Assembly: GCF_003355495.1 (NCBI RefSeq)
Contig: NZ_CP031337.1
Location: 2,113,001 to 2,177,000, forward strand
DNA: 64,000 nucleotides
Source: Crenobacter cavernae
GTDB taxonomy: Bacteria; Pseudomonadota; Gammaproteobacteria; Burkholderiales; Chromobacteriaceae
Direction: 5' to 3'
Shown here piece after piece: positions 26,701 through 39,750 of this stretch (the first letter of the stretch is position 1; every line of letters begins with the position of its first letter). Position numbers and translations under genes: made by a program. The notes beneath the pieces were generated by a model. That model did not search any database, was not told the DNA's origin, and was given only the letters and a program-made list of their open reading frames with translations.

Positions 26701-27471
26701 GTGGAGTTGGCTTATATCGTGGCAGGCCTGGTGGTCGGTTTCGTCGTCGGTCTGACCGGCGTCGGCGGCGGCTCCTTGATGACGCCCATCCTGTTGGGCT
26801 TCGGCATCAACCCGGCCACCGCGGTCGGGACCGACCTCCTGTACGCCTGCATCACCAAGACGGGTGGGGTCTGGGTGCACCAACGCCACCGCAATATCGA
26901 CTGGCGCATCACCGGCTGGCTCGCCGCCGGCAGCGTGCCGACGGCGTTGCTGACCGTGTGGGGCCTGTCCAACCTCGGGCTGGATACCGCCACCGTCAAC
27001 AAGCTGATCCGTGTCATGCTCGGCTTCGCGCTGATGCTGACCGCCGTGGCGATCCTGTTCAAACCGTACATCCTCAAGCTGCTGCTGAAGAACCGCACGC
27101 CCAAGCCGGCCGACCACCTGCCCAGGCTGCCGACGCTGGCAGTCGGCGTCATGCTCGGTTTCGTGGTCACGCTCAGCTCGATCGGTGCCGGCGCGCTCGG
27201 CACGCTGGTGATCTTCGCGCTCTACCCGCTGCTGCCGACCGCGCGCCTCGTCGGCACCGAGATCGCTCACGCGGTGCCGCTGACGCTGGTCGCCGGCCTC
27301 GGCCACGCCAGCATGGGCAATATGGACTACCACCTGTTGGGCAACCTCTTGATCGGTTCCTTGCCCGGCATCTGGCTCGGCTCGCACCTGACGCGTCAGG
27401 TGGCCGAAAAATGGCTGCGCCCGATGCTGGCGATCATGATGGTGTTCACCGGCGCCAAGCTGGTGATGTAA
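26701..27471 (+). CDS. TauE/SafE family membrane exporter
   Basis: A 256-residue protein with about eight hydrophobic segments in two similar halves. The family motifs are GLTGVGGGSLMTPIL near the N-terminus and LSSIGAGALGTLVIF after the central loop. Members export sulfite, sulfoacetate or similar anions, or move C2 compounds; no sulfur gene lies nearby, so the substrate is unknown. The start is GTG at 26701, preceded by GAGGAG. Confidence 0.85.
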   Translation: MELAYIVAGLVVGFVVGLTGVGGGSLMTPILLGFGINPATAVGTDLLYACITKTGGVWVHQRHRNIDWRITGWLAAGSVPTALLTVWGLSNLGLDTATVNKLIRVMLGFALMLTAVAILFKPYILKLLLKNRTPKPADHLPRLPTLAVGVMLGFVVTLSSIGAGALGTLVIFALYPLLPTARLVGTEIAHAVPLTLVAGLGHASMGNMDYHLLGNLLIGSLPGIWLGSHLTRQVAEKWLRPMLAIMMVFTGAKLVM

Positions 27472-27491
27472 GGCAAGCCTGCCCATTCGAC

Positions 27492-27519
27492 GACCCCGGT
27501 CCCTGCGGCCGGGGTTTTT
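27492..27519 (+). terminator. Terminator of the TauE-family gene
   Basis: ACCCCGG and CCGGGGT arms around a GC-rich loop, followed by TTTTTG. Confidence 0.75.
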
Positions 27520-27592
27520 GTTTGTCCGGCCTTGGGAAGAAACGCTCACGCGCGTTACCATGTCGTCTGACAACACGAAGAAGAGGGCTCTT

Positions 27593-28024
27593 ATGGACAA
27601 GCACTATCCGGTGGTCGCCGAGGGGCGCATCGTCATGCGCTGGGGCGACATGGACGCGGTCGGCCACGTCAACAACACCACCTATTTCCGCTACCTCGAA
27701 CAGATCCGCCTCGACTGGCTGGAGGCGTTCGGCTACTCGATCGACCCGGCCGGCACCGGCCCGGTGCTGGCTTCGACCGGCTGCAGCTTTCGCAAGGAAC
27801 TGGTCTACCCGGGGACCTTGCGCATCACGATCGAGCTCGAAAAGCTCGGCCGAAGTAGTTTGAAATTGCGCCACCACTTCTACCGCGACGACGACCCGGG
27901 CACCGTGTACGCGACCGGCGAGGTGACGCTGGTGTGGGTCGACTACACGAGCGGCAAGGCGGTGCCGGTGCCGGAAGACATCCGCGCGTCGCTCGAGCCG
28001 CACGCAGAGGCGCTGCCGGCCTGA
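27593..28024 (+). CDS. Acyl-CoA thioesterase, 4-hydroxybenzoyl-CoA type
   Basis: A 143-residue single hot-dog domain enzyme. RWGDMDAVGHVNNTTYFRYLEQ contains the catalytic Asp and the HVNN turn typical of the YbgC/4-hydroxybenzoyl-CoA group. It hydrolyses acyl-CoA to the free acid; the chain preference is unknown. AGAGGG before the ATG at 27593 supports this start over one 33 bases upstream. The TGA is followed at once by CCTTGGCCGAGCC, a repeat copy. Confidence 0.88.
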   Translation: MDKHYPVVAEGRIVMRWGDMDAVGHVNNTTYFRYLEQIRLDWLEAFGYSIDPAGTGPVLASTGCSFRKELVYPGTLRITIELEKLGRSSLKLRHHFYRDDDPGTVYATGEVTLVWVDYTSGKAVPVPEDIRASLEPHAEALPA

Positions 28025-28043
28025 CCTTGGCCGAGCCACAGAC

Positions 28044-28078
28044 AAAAAGCCCCGCGGCTCTGCCCGCGGGGCTTTTTT
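28044..28078. terminator. Terminator after the thioesterase gene
   Basis: AAAAAGCCCCGCGG, short loop, CCGCGGGGCTTTTTT. Symmetric enough to serve the convergent mnmC as well. Confidence 0.9.
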
Positions 28079-28179
28079 CGTTGCAGGGTCGGCCGAGCCG
28101 GGAGCGGGGCCGTCAGACGAGGAGGATGGACTCGGCCAACCTTCGAATGTATCGGCCGGCTCGCGGGGCCGAGCCCGCG

Positions 28180-30168
28180 TCAGTCGCGCGTCTTGCCGGC
28201 CTTCTTGCCGCGCATCAGCGCGCGGATCGCGAAGCGGTTAGGCGACAGCGCGTCGACCAGCGCGCGCGACACCGGCATCGGTTCGTTTTCCAGATAGCCG
28301 GCGATCATTTCGCCGGCCAGCGGCGCGGTGACCATGCCGCGCGCGCCGTGGCCGGCGTTGACGTAGAGCCCTGGCAGCCACGGCGCCGGATCGGTCAGCT
28401 TCTGCGTCGCGTCATTGGCGAGCGGCGAGTAGACCTCGGCCAACCTCGTCGCGTCGGCGACCGGGCCGACCAGCGGTAGATAGTCGGGCGTGGTCGCGCG
28501 CAGCGCGACGCGGCCGGCGAGCTTCTCGACGTTGGCCGAGCCGGCGTCTAAGCCTTCGAACAGCACCGGCGATAGTTTGGCCAGCATCGCGAGATTGCCC
28601 GCGTGTTCGTCGGCCGACAGTTCGGTGTCGCGGCGCTCGAAGTTGAAGCTCGCGCCGAGCGTGTGCCGGCCACGGCGCGCCGGCGCGATATAGCCTTCGC
28701 CGCACAGCACGGTCTTCAAAGGGGCTTTTTCGGATTCAGGGAGCTCGCTGACCTGGCCGCGGATAGCTTTGAGCGGCAGGTGGGCGGTGGCGGCAAAGCG
28801 TACGGTATCGGCTGCCTGGCACAGGACGACCGCTTCGCCGACGGCGAGCGTGCCGTCGCTGCCACGCGCGGTCCACAGGCCGTTGGCCTCGTCGTGGTCG
28901 AGTTCGAGCACGCCGCTGGCGGTGCGCACCGTGATGTCAGGATGGTTCGCGAGCGCGGCGACCAGCGCCGACGGATTCAGCCAGCCGGCCTCGGAAAAGA
29001 ACAGCCCGTCCTGTTCGAGCGGTACGCCGGCGATGTCGCCCGCCTCGGCGGCGGTGACAAAGCGCAGGAAGTCTTGTGGGAAACCGGCCTCGGCCAAGCC
29101 TTTCAAGCGTTTAGTTTCCGCGTCGTCGAAGGCGAGCTGCAGCACGCCGCACGGCTGCCAGCAGTCTGAAGCGTCGGCGAGATATCGATCCAGCACGCGC
29201 CGGCTGTAGCCCATGCCGGCGAGCAACAGCCAGGTCAGCGGTGTGAAGTGCGGCGACAGCTTCGCGTACAGCACGCCCTGCGGGTTGCCCGAGCCTTCGC
29301 GCGCGAGCGCGTCGTGTCTCTCGAGCAAAGTCACGCGCCATCCGCGCGCGGCGAGGCTGGCGGCGGTAGACGCGCCGGCGATGCCGCCGCCGACGACGAC
29401 GACGGTCTTGTCCTTGAAGTTCGAGGCCGGGCGGCCGTACCACGGCGCGCGCCAGGCGGATTCGGACGGGGTCGTGAGTACGCCGCGGCTCATCTCGCGC
29501 TTGTGGCGGTAGCCTGGCACCTTCTCGACCGCGAAGCCCGCGTCGGCGAGGCCGCGGCACACGAAGCTGGCGCTGGTGAAGGTCGAGAACGTCGCGCCTG
29601 GCGCCGATTTCTCGGCCATCAGCGCAAACAGCTCGGGCCGCCACATCTCGGGGTTCCTGGACGGCGCGAAGCCGTCGAGGAACCACGCGTCGACTTGGCC
29701 GTCGAGTTCCGGATAGCGCTCGAGCGCGTCGCCGACCATCAAGGTCAAGGTCACGCGGCCTTTATCGAACACGAAGCGGTGAAAGCCTGCCGGCAGGCTG
29801 CGGTACTGGTTTATCAGTTGTTCGGACAGCTCGGCCAACTCCGGCCACAGCGCGAGCGCCCGGATCAGGTCGTCGCGCGCGAGCGGGTATTTCTCGACGC
29901 TTGCAAACGCGAGCCTGGCGCCTTCGGGCGCGTACTCCGCGAAGCATTGCCACGCGGCGAGGAAGTTGAGGCCGGTGCCGAAGCCGGTCTCGCCGATGGT
30001 GAACACTTCGCCTTCGGCCAGCGCGGCGAAGCGCCCGGGCAGCCGGTTGTGGTCGAGAAAGACGTGGCGGGTTTCGGCGAGGCCGCTGGCGCGCGCGAAG
30101 TACACGTCGCCGAAGGCTTCGGAATAGGGCTGGCCGTCCTGCCAGGCGAGCGTTGCGGTGGGGCTCAT
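28180..30168 (-). CDS. mnmC: Bifunctional tRNA wobble-uridine enzyme MnmC
   Basis: A 662-residue fusion. The N-terminal methyltransferase (about 1-245) has GETGFGTGLNFLAAW (SAM site) and WFLDGFAPSRNPEMW. The C-terminal FAD-dependent oxidase (about 260-650) has VVGGGIAGASTAASLAARGW and a GHGARGM motif. It converts carboxymethylaminomethyl-U34 to aminomethyl and then methylaminomethyl-U34 in tRNAs for Lys, Glu and Gln. It follows mnmH, which acts on the same base, by 27 bases; the gap holds a copy of the repeat. The gene carries four copies (28435, 28532, 29089, 29830), three read as LAE and one as SAN. Confidence 0.96.
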   Translation of the reverse strand: MSPTATLAWQDGQPYSEAFGDVYFARASGLAETRHVFLDHNRLPGRFAALAEGEVFTIGETGFGTGLNFLAAWQCFAEYAPEGARLAFASVEKYPLARDDLIRALALWPELAELSEQLINQYRSLPAGFHRFVFDKGRVTLTLMVGDALERYPELDGQVDAWFLDGFAPSRNPEMWRPELFALMAEKSAPGATFSTFTSASFVCRGLADAGFAVEKVPGYRHKREMSRGVLTTPSESAWRAPWYGRPASNFKDKTVVVVGGGIAGASTAASLAARGWRVTLLERHDALAREGSGNPQGVLYAKLSPHFTPLTWLLLAGMGYSRRVLDRYLADASDCWQPCGVLQLAFDDAETKRLKGLAEAGFPQDFLRFVTAAEAGDIAGVPLEQDGLFFSEAGWLNPSALVAALANHPDITVRTASGVLELDHDEANGLWTARGSDGTLAVGEAVVLCQAADTVRFAATAHLPLKAIRGQVSELPESEKAPLKTVLCGEGYIAPARRGRHTLGASFNFERRDTELSADEHAGNLAMLAKLSPVLFEGLDAGSANVEKLAGRVALRATTPDYLPLVGPVADATRLAEVYSPLANDATQKLTDPAPWLPGLYVNAGHGARGMVTAPLAGEMIAGYLENEPMPVSRALVDALSPNRFAIRALMRGKKAGKTRD

Positions 30169-30184
30169 CGGGTGCTCTGCAAGG

Positions 30185-30195
30185 TTGGCCGAGCC
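30185..30195 (+). repeat. Repeat copy filling the mnmH-mnmC gap
   Basis: AAGGTTGGCCGAGCCTTAAG makes up most of the 27-base gap between mnmH and mnmC, overlapping the mnmH stop region. Confidence 0.75.
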
Positions 30196-31236
30196 TTAAG
30201 CATCGAGCGCGCCGGCGGCCTCGGCGAGCGCGGCGGCGGCCAGGCTTTCGAGCCGCAGCGTCGGCGCGCCCGCGAGGGAGGGGTAGTGGCGCGTCATCGA
30301 GCGCCAGTAGAGCGGGTCGTAGTGGCGGGTCAGCAGTTCTTCGACCAGCTCGGCGAAGCGCCCGGCGCGCGCGAGTTCCGCCCAGCCGTTCAGCACCTCG
30401 TTCGGGTGCAGGCCTTTCAGGAAACCGAGCTGCTTGACCAGCCGCTCGGGGTCGGCGAGGTAAAAGTCGTAGTCTTCAAGCAGAAAGCGCACCCGCTCGG
30501 TGAGCGGCACGTCGACGAGCAGGCAGTCGGCCGAGTGCATCGCCGCGTACAGCGAGTCCGGCAGGCTGACGCAGCCGATCTTCTTGCTCTCTGATTCGAT
30601 GTAGACCGGGCGCGCCGGGTCGAGCGTTTTCAGCGCGGCAAGCAAGAGCGAGTCGAAGCCCTTCTGCGCCGGCTGCGCCTCGCCCGGCAGCTTGCCGAGC
30701 ACCGAGCCGCGGTGGCGCGCGAGGCCTTCGAGGTCGAGCACCTGATGGCCGGACGCGGCGAGCGCGTCGAGGAAACGGCTCTTGCCCGAGCCGGTCGGCC
30801 CGCAGATCACCCTGAAGGCGTAGCGCGCCGGCAGCTCGGCCAAGGTGTCGAGCACGTCGCGCCGGTAGGCCTTGTAGCCGCCCTCGAGCTGGTGGGCGCT
30901 CCAGCCGATCTGCGACAGGATGGTCACCATCGCGCCGCTCCTCTGGCCGCCGCGCCAGCAGTAGATTAGCGGCTTCCAGTTCTTCGGCCTGTCGTGCAGC
31001 ACGGTATCCAGATGATGCGCGATATTGCGCGCGACGATCGCCGCGCCGACCTTGCGCGCCTCGAACGGCGACACCTGCTTGTACAGCGTGCCGACGCGCG
31101 CGCGCTCGTCGTCGGAAAACACCGGGCAGCTGAGCGCGCCGGGGATGTGGTCCTCGGCATATTCGGCCGGCGAGCGCACGTCGATGACTTCGTCGAAACG
31201 GGCGATCTGTGCTACGTTAGCGGTCTTGAAAAGCAT
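30196..31236 (-). CDS. mnmH: tRNA 2-selenouridine synthase (SelU/MnmH)
   Basis: A 346-residue enzyme that replaces sulfur with selenium at 2-thiouridine-34, through a geranylated intermediate, using selenophosphate. The N-terminal rhodanese domain has the active Cys in YCWRGGQRSGAM (about 93). A P-loop domain has ICGPTGSGKSRF. It is divergent from selD, which makes the selenophosphate, with only 20 bases between the start codons, so the two promoters overlap or lie in the opposite genes. Its partner mnmC lies downstream. Confidence 0.95.
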   Translation of the reverse strand: MLFKTANVAQIARFDEVIDVRSPAEYAEDHIPGALSCPVFSDDERARVGTLYKQVSPFEARKVGAAIVARNIAHHLDTVLHDRPKNWKPLIYCWRGGQRSGAMVTILSQIGWSAHQLEGGYKAYRRDVLDTLAELPARYAFRVICGPTGSGKSRFLDALAASGHQVLDLEGLARHRGSVLGKLPGEAQPAQKGFDSLLLAALKTLDPARPVYIESESKKIGCVSLPDSLYAAMHSADCLLVDVPLTERVRFLLEDYDFYLADPERLVKQLGFLKGLHPNEVLNGWAELARAGRFAELVEELLTRHYDPLYWRSMTRHYPSLAGAPTLRLESLAAAALAEAAGALDA

Positions 31237-31256
31237 GGAAAATCGGGGAATCGACG

Positions 31257-32297
31257 ATGTCGGAAGTGAAATTGACGCAATTGTCTCACGGCGGCGGTTG
31301 CGGCTGCAAAATCGCGCCGTCGGTGCTCGAGGCCATCCTCGGCGACGCGCGAGAGAAGGGCGTGTTCCCCGACCTGATGGTCGGCACCGAAACGAGCGAC
31401 GACGCGGCGGTCTACCGGCTCAACGACAGCCAGGCGCTGATCGCGACCACCGACTTCTTCATGCCCATCGTCGACGATCCTTTCGACTTCGGCCGCATCG
31501 CCGCGGCCAACGCGCTGTCCGACATCTACGCGATGGGTGGCAAGCCGATCATGGCGCTGGCCATCGTCGGCATGCCGGTGAACACGCTGCCGGTAGAGAC
31601 GATCCGCAAGATCCTCGATGGCGGCGAGGCGGTGTGCCGCGCCGCCGGCATCCCGATCGCCGGCGGCCATTCGATCGACGCGCCCGAGCCGATCTACGGC
31701 CTCGTCGGCATGGGCCTGGTCCACCCCGAACAGGTCAAGCGCAACAGCGACGCGCGTGCCGGCGACGTGCTGATCCTCGGTAAGGGCCTCGGCGTCGGCG
31801 TGCTCGCGCAGGCGATGAAGAAGGGCATCCTCGACGATGCCGGCTACGCCGCGCTGATCGCGTCGACCACGCAACTGAATACCGTAGGCGCAGAACTGGG
31901 AACGTTGGCCGAGGTCCACGCGCTGACCGACGTCACCGGCTTCGGCCTCCTGGGCCATCTGCTGGAAATTTGCCGCGGCGCGGGCCTCGCGGCCGAAATC
32001 GAATTCGACCTGGTCCCCGTCATCGAAGAGGCGCTGCCGCTGGCCCGCCAAGGCATAGGTCCCGGCGCGATCGAGCGCAACCTCGCGAGCTTCGGCGATC
32101 ACGTCGACTTCGCGCCGGATCTGCCGGACTGGCAGCGCCGCGTGCTCGCCGACGCGCAGACGAGCGGCGGCTTGCTCGCCGCGGTCGCGCCCGAGGCGGC
32201 CGACGCGGTGCTCGCGCGCTTTCACGCCGCCGGCTTCGGCTACGCGCGCGTGGTCGGCCGCCTTGCGGACGGCGCGCCCCGCGTTGCAGTGCGATAA
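31257..32297 (+). CDS. selD: Selenide, water dikinase (selenophosphate synthetase)
   Basis: A 346-residue enzyme making selenophosphate from selenide and ATP. The catalytic segment is [16 protein letters not shown], with Cys rather than selenocysteine and the conserved Lys. The [11 protein letters not shown] motif supplies metal ligands. No selA, selB or selenocysteine tRNA is in the window, so here the product may serve mainly MnmH. The repeat copy at 31905 reads LAE. Confidence 0.95.
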   Translation: MSEVKLTQLSHGGGCGCKIAPSVLEAILGDAREKGVFPDLMVGTETSDDAAVYRLNDSQALIATTDFFMPIVDDPFDFGRIAAANALSDIYAMGGKPIMALAIVGMPVNTLPVETIRKILDGGEAVCRAAGIPIAGGHSIDAPEPIYGLVGMGLVHPEQVKRNSDARAGDVLILGKGLGVGVLAQAMKKGILDDAGYAALIASTTQLNTVGAELGTLAEVHALTDVTGFGLLGHLLEICRGAGLAAEIEFDLVPVIEEALPLARQGIGPGAIERNLASFGDHVDFAPDLPDWQRRVLADAQTSGGLLAAVAPEAADAVLARFHAAGFGYARVVGRLADGAPRVAVR

Positions 32298-32365
32298 ATC
32301 GGGTAAAATGCCCGCCTACCGATCGTCCGCCGTCGGGTTCCCGGCGGCGCTTTGAAGCGAAGAAC

Positions 32366-34069
32366 ATGAGCGAAAAACACGCCAAGCCGGCCGCCGACGC
32401 GGTCGAGGTCAAGCACTTCATCAAGACCATCATCGAGAACGACCTGGCCTCGGGCAAGCACGGCCGGATCGTCACGCGCTTCCCGCCGGAGCCGAACGGC
32501 TACCTGCACGTCGGCCACGCGAAGGCGATCTGCCTGAACTTCGGCATCGCCGACGAGTTCGGCGGCGTGTGCCACCTGCGCATGGACGACACCAACCCGG
32601 AGAAGGAATCCGACGAGTACGTGCAGGCGATCAAGGAAAGCGTCGAGTGGCTCGGCTTTCACTGGGACGGCGAGGTGCGCTTCGCGTCCGACTACTTCGA
32701 CGCGCTGTACGGTTACGCGGTAGAGCTGATCGAATCGGGCAAGGCCTTCGTCTGCGACCTGTCGGCCCACGAGATGCGCGAATTCCGTGGCTCGCTGACC
32801 GAGCCGGGCCACGAGAGCCCGTACCGCAACCGCAGCGTCGACGAGAACCTCGACCTCTTCACGCGCATGCGTGACGGCGAGTTCCCGGATGGCAGCAAGA
32901 CGCTGCGGCTGAAGATCGACATGGCCAGCGGCAACATCAATATGCGCGACCCGGCGATCTACCGCATCCGCCGCGCGCACCACCACCGTACCGGCGACAA
33001 GTGGTGCATCTACCCGATGTACGACTACACGCACTGCATCTCGGACGCGCTCGAGGGCATCACGCATAGCCTGTGCACGCTCGAGTTCGAAGACCACCGT
33101 CCGCTGTACGACTGGGTGCTCGACAACATCAGCATCGACTGCCACCCGCGCCAGTACGAGTTCTCGCGCCTGCATCTGATGTACGCGCTGACCTCGAAGC
33201 GCAAGCTGAACCAGCTGGTGGTCGACGGCGTGGTGTCCGGCTGGGACGACCCGCGTATGCCGACGCTCGCCGGCATGCGCCGCCGCGGCTACAGCCCGGA
33301 CGGCATCAAGCTGTTCGCACAGCGCATCGGCGTGTCCAAGAGCGAGAACGTGGTCGACTTCCCGATTCTCGAAGGCGCGGTACGCGACGCGCTCGAATCC
33401 GAGGCGCCGCGCGTGATGGCGGTGCTCGACCCGATTAAGCTCACGCTGACCAACTTCGAAGAAGGCGTGACCGCCAGCCGCAGCGCGCCGTTCCACCCGC
33501 ACCATCCGGAATTCGGCGAGCGCGACGTGCCGATCGCGCGCGAGATCTACATCGACCGCGACGACTTCGCCGAGGTGCCGCCGCCGAAATGGCAGCGCCT
33601 GACCTCCGGCGGTGAAGTGCGCCTGCGCTACTCTTACGTGATCAAGTGCGACGAAGTGGTCAAGGATGCCGACGGCCGTGTCGTCGAGCTGAAGTGCTCT
33701 ATCGACCCCGACACCTTGGGTAAAAATCCGGAAGGCCGCAAGGTCAAGGGCGTGATCCACTGGGTGAGCGCCGAGCACGCGGTAGAGGCGGAAGTCCGCC
33801 TCTACGAGCGCCTGTTCAACGAGGCGCGCCCTGACGCGGTGCGCGGCGAAGACGGCCAGTACGTCGAATTCCTGCAGTTCCTGAACCCGGACTCGCTGAA
33901 GGTCGTCACCGGCTACATCGAGTCGTGCGTGAAGGACGCGGCGCCCGAATCGCGCTACCAGTTCGAGCGCGTCGGCTACTTCGTCACCGACCGCCGTGAC
34001 CACCAGCCGGGTAAGAAGGTCGTGTTCAACCGCACCGTCGGCCTGAAGGACGCGTTCAAGCCGGCCTGA
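32366..34069 (+). CDS. glnS: Glutaminyl-tRNA synthetase
   Basis: A 567-residue class I synthetase. HIGH motif: [22 protein letters not shown] equivalent: [11 protein letters not shown]-terminal anticodon-binding double beta-barrel follows (about 340-560). The ATG at 32366 opens the conserved N-terminus. It charges tRNA-Gln, one of the tRNAs modified by the adjacent mnmC/mnmH pair. An inverted pair of the repeat follows the stop by 11 bases. Confidence 0.97.
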   Translation: MSEKHAKPAADAVEVKHFIKTIIENDLASGKHGRIVTRFPPEPNGYLHVGHAKAICLNFGIADEFGGVCHLRMDDTNPEKESDEYVQAIKESVEWLGFHWDGEVRFASDYFDALYGYAVELIESGKAFVCDLSAHEMREFRGSLTEPGHESPYRNRSVDENLDLFTRMRDGEFPDGSKTLRLKIDMASGNINMRDPAIYRIRRAHHHRTGDKWCIYPMYDYTHCISDALEGITHSLCTLEFEDHRPLYDWVLDNISIDCHPRQYEFSRLHLMYALTSKRKLNQLVVDGVVSGWDDPRMPTLAGMRRRGYSPDGIKLFAQRIGVSKSENVVDFPILEGAVRDALESEAPRVMAVLDPIKLTLTNFEEGVTASRSAPFHPHHPEFGERDVPIAREIYIDRDDFAEVPPPKWQRLTSGGEVRLRYSYVIKCDEVVKDADGRVVELKCSIDPDTLGKNPEGRKVKGVIHWVSAEHAVEAEVRLYERLFNEARPDAVRGEDGQYVEFLQFLNPDSLKVVTGYIESCVKDAAPESRYQFERVGYFVTDRRDHQPGKKVVFNRTVGLKDAFKPA

Positions 34070-34079
34070 TCCGCAAGCG

Positions 34080-34103
34080 GGCTCGGCCAAGGTTGGCCGA
34101 GCC
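34080..34103. repeat. Inverted pair of the 9-bp repeat
   Basis: GGCTCGGCCAA, GG, TTGGCCGAGCC: 11-base arms around two bases, directly after glnS and before cysS. No T-run follows, so terminator activity is doubtful. Confidence 0.85.
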
Positions 34104-34155
34104 CTGTCATGTTACACTCTAACGTTTTCCAGTCACCCCGATGGCGCCCGCAACG

Positions 34156-35526
<1,371 letters not shown>

Positions 35527-35557
35527 ATGCCGTTGTCGGCCGAGCCCGGGGCCCGGC

Positions 35558-35586
35558 TTGCCAAGTGAAAATCTTGGGCGGATAAT
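35558..35586 (+). promoter_or_regulatory. Sigma-70 promoter of rpmE
   Basis: TTGCCA, 17-base spacer, GATAAT; the start codon lies about 57 bases downstream. Confidence 0.7.
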
Positions 35587-35642
35587 GATCCGTTTCAGTA
35601 GCGCAGGCAAAACCCCTGTGCCCGTTTAGCAAAGGAAAAGCA

Positions 35643-35858
35643 ATGAAAGCCGGTATCCACCCGAACTACCTCGACGTCAACGTGACTTGCTCCTGCGGCA
35701 ACAAGTTCGTGACCAAGTCCACCATGGGCAAGGAAGCCTTCCACGTGGAAGTCTGCTCCGAATGCCACCCGTTCTACACCGGCAAACAGAAGATCGTCGA
35801 CACCGCCGGTCGCGTGGACAAGTTCAACCAGAAATTCGGCGGCTTCTTCAAGCGTTAA
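35643..35858 (+). CDS. rpmE: Ribosomal protein L31 (zinc form)
   Basis: A 71-residue ribosomal protein. It begins [20 protein letters not shown] and has the zinc-binding cysteine pattern of the C+ type (TCSCGN and [14 protein letters not shown]). Zinc-free paralogues that replace it under zinc starvation are not in the window. AAAGGAAAAG provides the ribosome site. A terminator follows. Confidence 0.97.
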   Translation: MKAGIHPNYLDVNVTCSCGNKFVTKSTMGKEAFHVEVCSECHPFYTGKQKIVDTAGRVDKFNQKFGGFFKR

Positions 35859-35877
35859 TCCGCTCGAACCGCTATGC

Positions 35878-35903
35878 AAAAGGCAGCCTCGGCTGCCTTT
35901 TTT
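35878..35903 (+). terminator. Terminator of rpmE
   Basis: AAAAGGCAGC, loop CTCG, GCTGCCTTTTTT. Confidence 0.85.
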
Positions 35904-35959
35904 GTTGCCATTGTTTTCCGCCCGAGCGTCAGACGCCGGCCGGCGGTTATCATATCGAC

Positions 35960-37615
35960 ATGCTGACTTTCTCTACCAACCGGGCCGGCCTGCCGCAGCC
36001 CACCGAAAAACCGTGGCTGCTGTTGCTGTTGACCTTCGTCTGGCTGTGGCCGGGCATCCTCGGGCACGACCCGTGGAAACCGGACGAGCCCTTCGTCAAC
36101 GCCGTCATCCTGAACATGCTGCACAGCGGCAACTGGCTGACGCCGATGGTGCACGGCGAGGCCTACCTGGACGCGCCGCCGCTCTACTACTGGGTCGCCG
36201 CCGCGCTCGCGCGCGCGTTCTCGCCGTGGCTGTTGCCGCTGCACGACGCCGCGCGGCTCGCGACGCCGCTGTTCATGGCGATCGGCCTGACCTTCGCCGG
36301 CATGACCGGACGCGAGCTGATCGGCCGCCGCCACGGCCGCAGCGTGGTGCTGATCCTGATCGGCAGCCTCGGGCTGTTGGCGACCGGCCACCAGATGACG
36401 CCGGCGGTCGCCGGCTTCGCCGGTTTCGCCATCGCCTTCTATGCGCTGGCGCTGTCCTTGCGCGCGCCCGGGCTGGCGGGCGCCTTGCTCGCCGCGGGCC
36501 TGGTGCTGACCTTCTTGTCGACCAGCCTGCTCGAAGTGTCGCTCTTGGTGCTGTCGTCGCTGATGCTGACTGCGTTCTCGGCGTGGCGTAACAAGGGCTA
36601 TGCGATCACGCTTGCGATGGCGTTGTTGCTGGCGCTGCCGGTGGCCGGCTTGTGGCCGTGGCTGTTCGCTCACGCCGAGCCGGCCGCGTTCGCGCGCTGG
36701 TGGTACGAGGAAGCGCTCGGCCCGCTGAACGGTTTCGGCCGTGTCGGTTTCTTCCACGAATTCGGCTATTACCCGAAGCTGGTGCTCTGGTACACCTGGC
36801 CGGCCTGGCCGCTGGCCGCGTGGACGGTGTACCGCAGCCGGCGCTTCGACGAGCCGCTGCTGCAGCTGCCGCTGCTGTTCTTCGTCGTGACGCTGATCCT
36901 GCTGACGCTGTCCGATAGGCAGAGCTCGACCTACGCCTTGCCGCTGCTGTTGCCGATGGCGGTGCTCGCGGCGGTCGAACTGGACACGCTCAAGCGCGGC
37001 GCGGCGGCCTTCCTGAACTGGTTCGGCCTGATGACCTTCGGCTTCTTCGGCGTGCTGATCTGGGCCGGCTGGGCGGCGATGAACTTCGGCTGGCCGGCCA
37101 AGTTGGCCGAGCGTGCCGCCTACTTCAGCCCTGGCTACCTGCCTCAAGTATCGTGGCCGGCGACACTCGCCGCGCTCGCCGCGACCGCGGTCTGGCTGTG
37201 GGCGGTCACGCGCCGCCACCTGCGCGGCCGCCAGGCGGTCACCAACTGGGCCGCCGGCATCACGCTGTTCTGGGGCTTGGCGCTGACGCTGTGGCTGCCG
37301 TGGCTCGACGCGGCCAAGAGCTACCGGCCGGTCGTAGACAAGATGATGGCGGCGCTGCCGCCGGCTGCGAAGAACGCCTGCGTCGCGACCGAGCGCAACA
37401 ACCTGCTGGCGCGGCTGTCGTGGCAGTACTACGGTGATCTGTCGCTTACCGCCTTCGAGCGCGGCGCCGAGCCGCCGTGCGGCTGGCGCCTGGTGGTTCG
37501 CACCCGCGCGCAAGGCTTGGCCGAACCGGGCTGGACGCTGATCTGGCAGGGCAGGCGCCCGCGCGACAAGGACGAGCTCTACGCACTGTTGCGCCGCAGT
37601 CCGCCGTCCCACTGA
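35960..37615 (+). CDS. GT-C fold glycosyltransferase (ArnT/PMT-like)
   Basis: A 551-residue multispanning protein with about 12 hydrophobic segments. The first periplasmic loop has DPWKPDEPFVNAVILNML, holding the acidic residues that serve as catalytic base in lipid-linked sugar transferases such as ArnT. A C-terminal periplasmic part (about 460-551) follows the last helix. The family moves sugars from polyprenyl phosphate to lipid A, proteins or other acceptors; donor and acceptor are not evident. It stands alone. Confidence 0.75.
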   Translation: MLTFSTNRAGLPQPTEKPWLLLLLTFVWLWPGILGHDPWKPDEPFVNAVILNMLHSGNWLTPMVHGEAYLDAPPLYYWVAAALARAFSPWLLPLHDAARLATPLFMAIGLTFAGMTGRELIGRRHGRSVVLILIGSLGLLATGHQMTPAVAGFAGFAIAFYALALSLRAPGLAGALLAAGLVLTFLSTSLLEVSLLVLSSLMLTAFSAWRNKGYAITLAMALLLALPVAGLWPWLFAHAEPAAFARWWYEEALGPLNGFGRVGFFHEFGYYPKLVLWYTWPAWPLAAWTVYRSRRFDEPLLQLPLLFFVVTLILLTLSDRQSSTYALPLLLPMAVLAAVELDTLKRGAAAFLNWFGLMTFGFFGVLIWAGWAAMNFGWPAKLAERAAYFSPGYLPQVSWPATLAALAATAVWLWAVTRRHLRGRQAVTNWAAGITLFWGLALTLWLPWLDAAKSYRPVVDKMMAALPPAAKNACVATERNNLLARLSWQYYGDLSLTAFERGAEPPCGWRLVVRTRAQGLAEPGWTLIWQGRRPRDKDELYALLRRSPPSH

Positions 37616-37629
37616 GTGCGCCGCCCATC

Positions 37630-37661
37630 AAAAACGCCCCGTCAGAAAACGGGGCGTTTTT
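37630..37661. terminator. Bidirectional terminator
   Basis: AAAAACGCCCCGT, loop CAGAAA, ACGGGGCGTTTTT between convergent genes. A repeat copy, AACGTTGGCCGAGC, follows at 37670. Confidence 0.9.
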
Positions 37662-37692
37662 GTCGTTCAACGTTGGCCGAGCTTCCCGTGCT

Positions 37693-39657
<1,965 letters not shown>

Positions 39658-39750
39658 GGGGTCTCCTTGCGTGCGGCGAGCGTTTCTTTAGGGCTGCCGG
39701 TGGGCAGCGGAAGGAAGGCGCGCGCCTTGATTCGGCGTGTTGTCGTCTAT

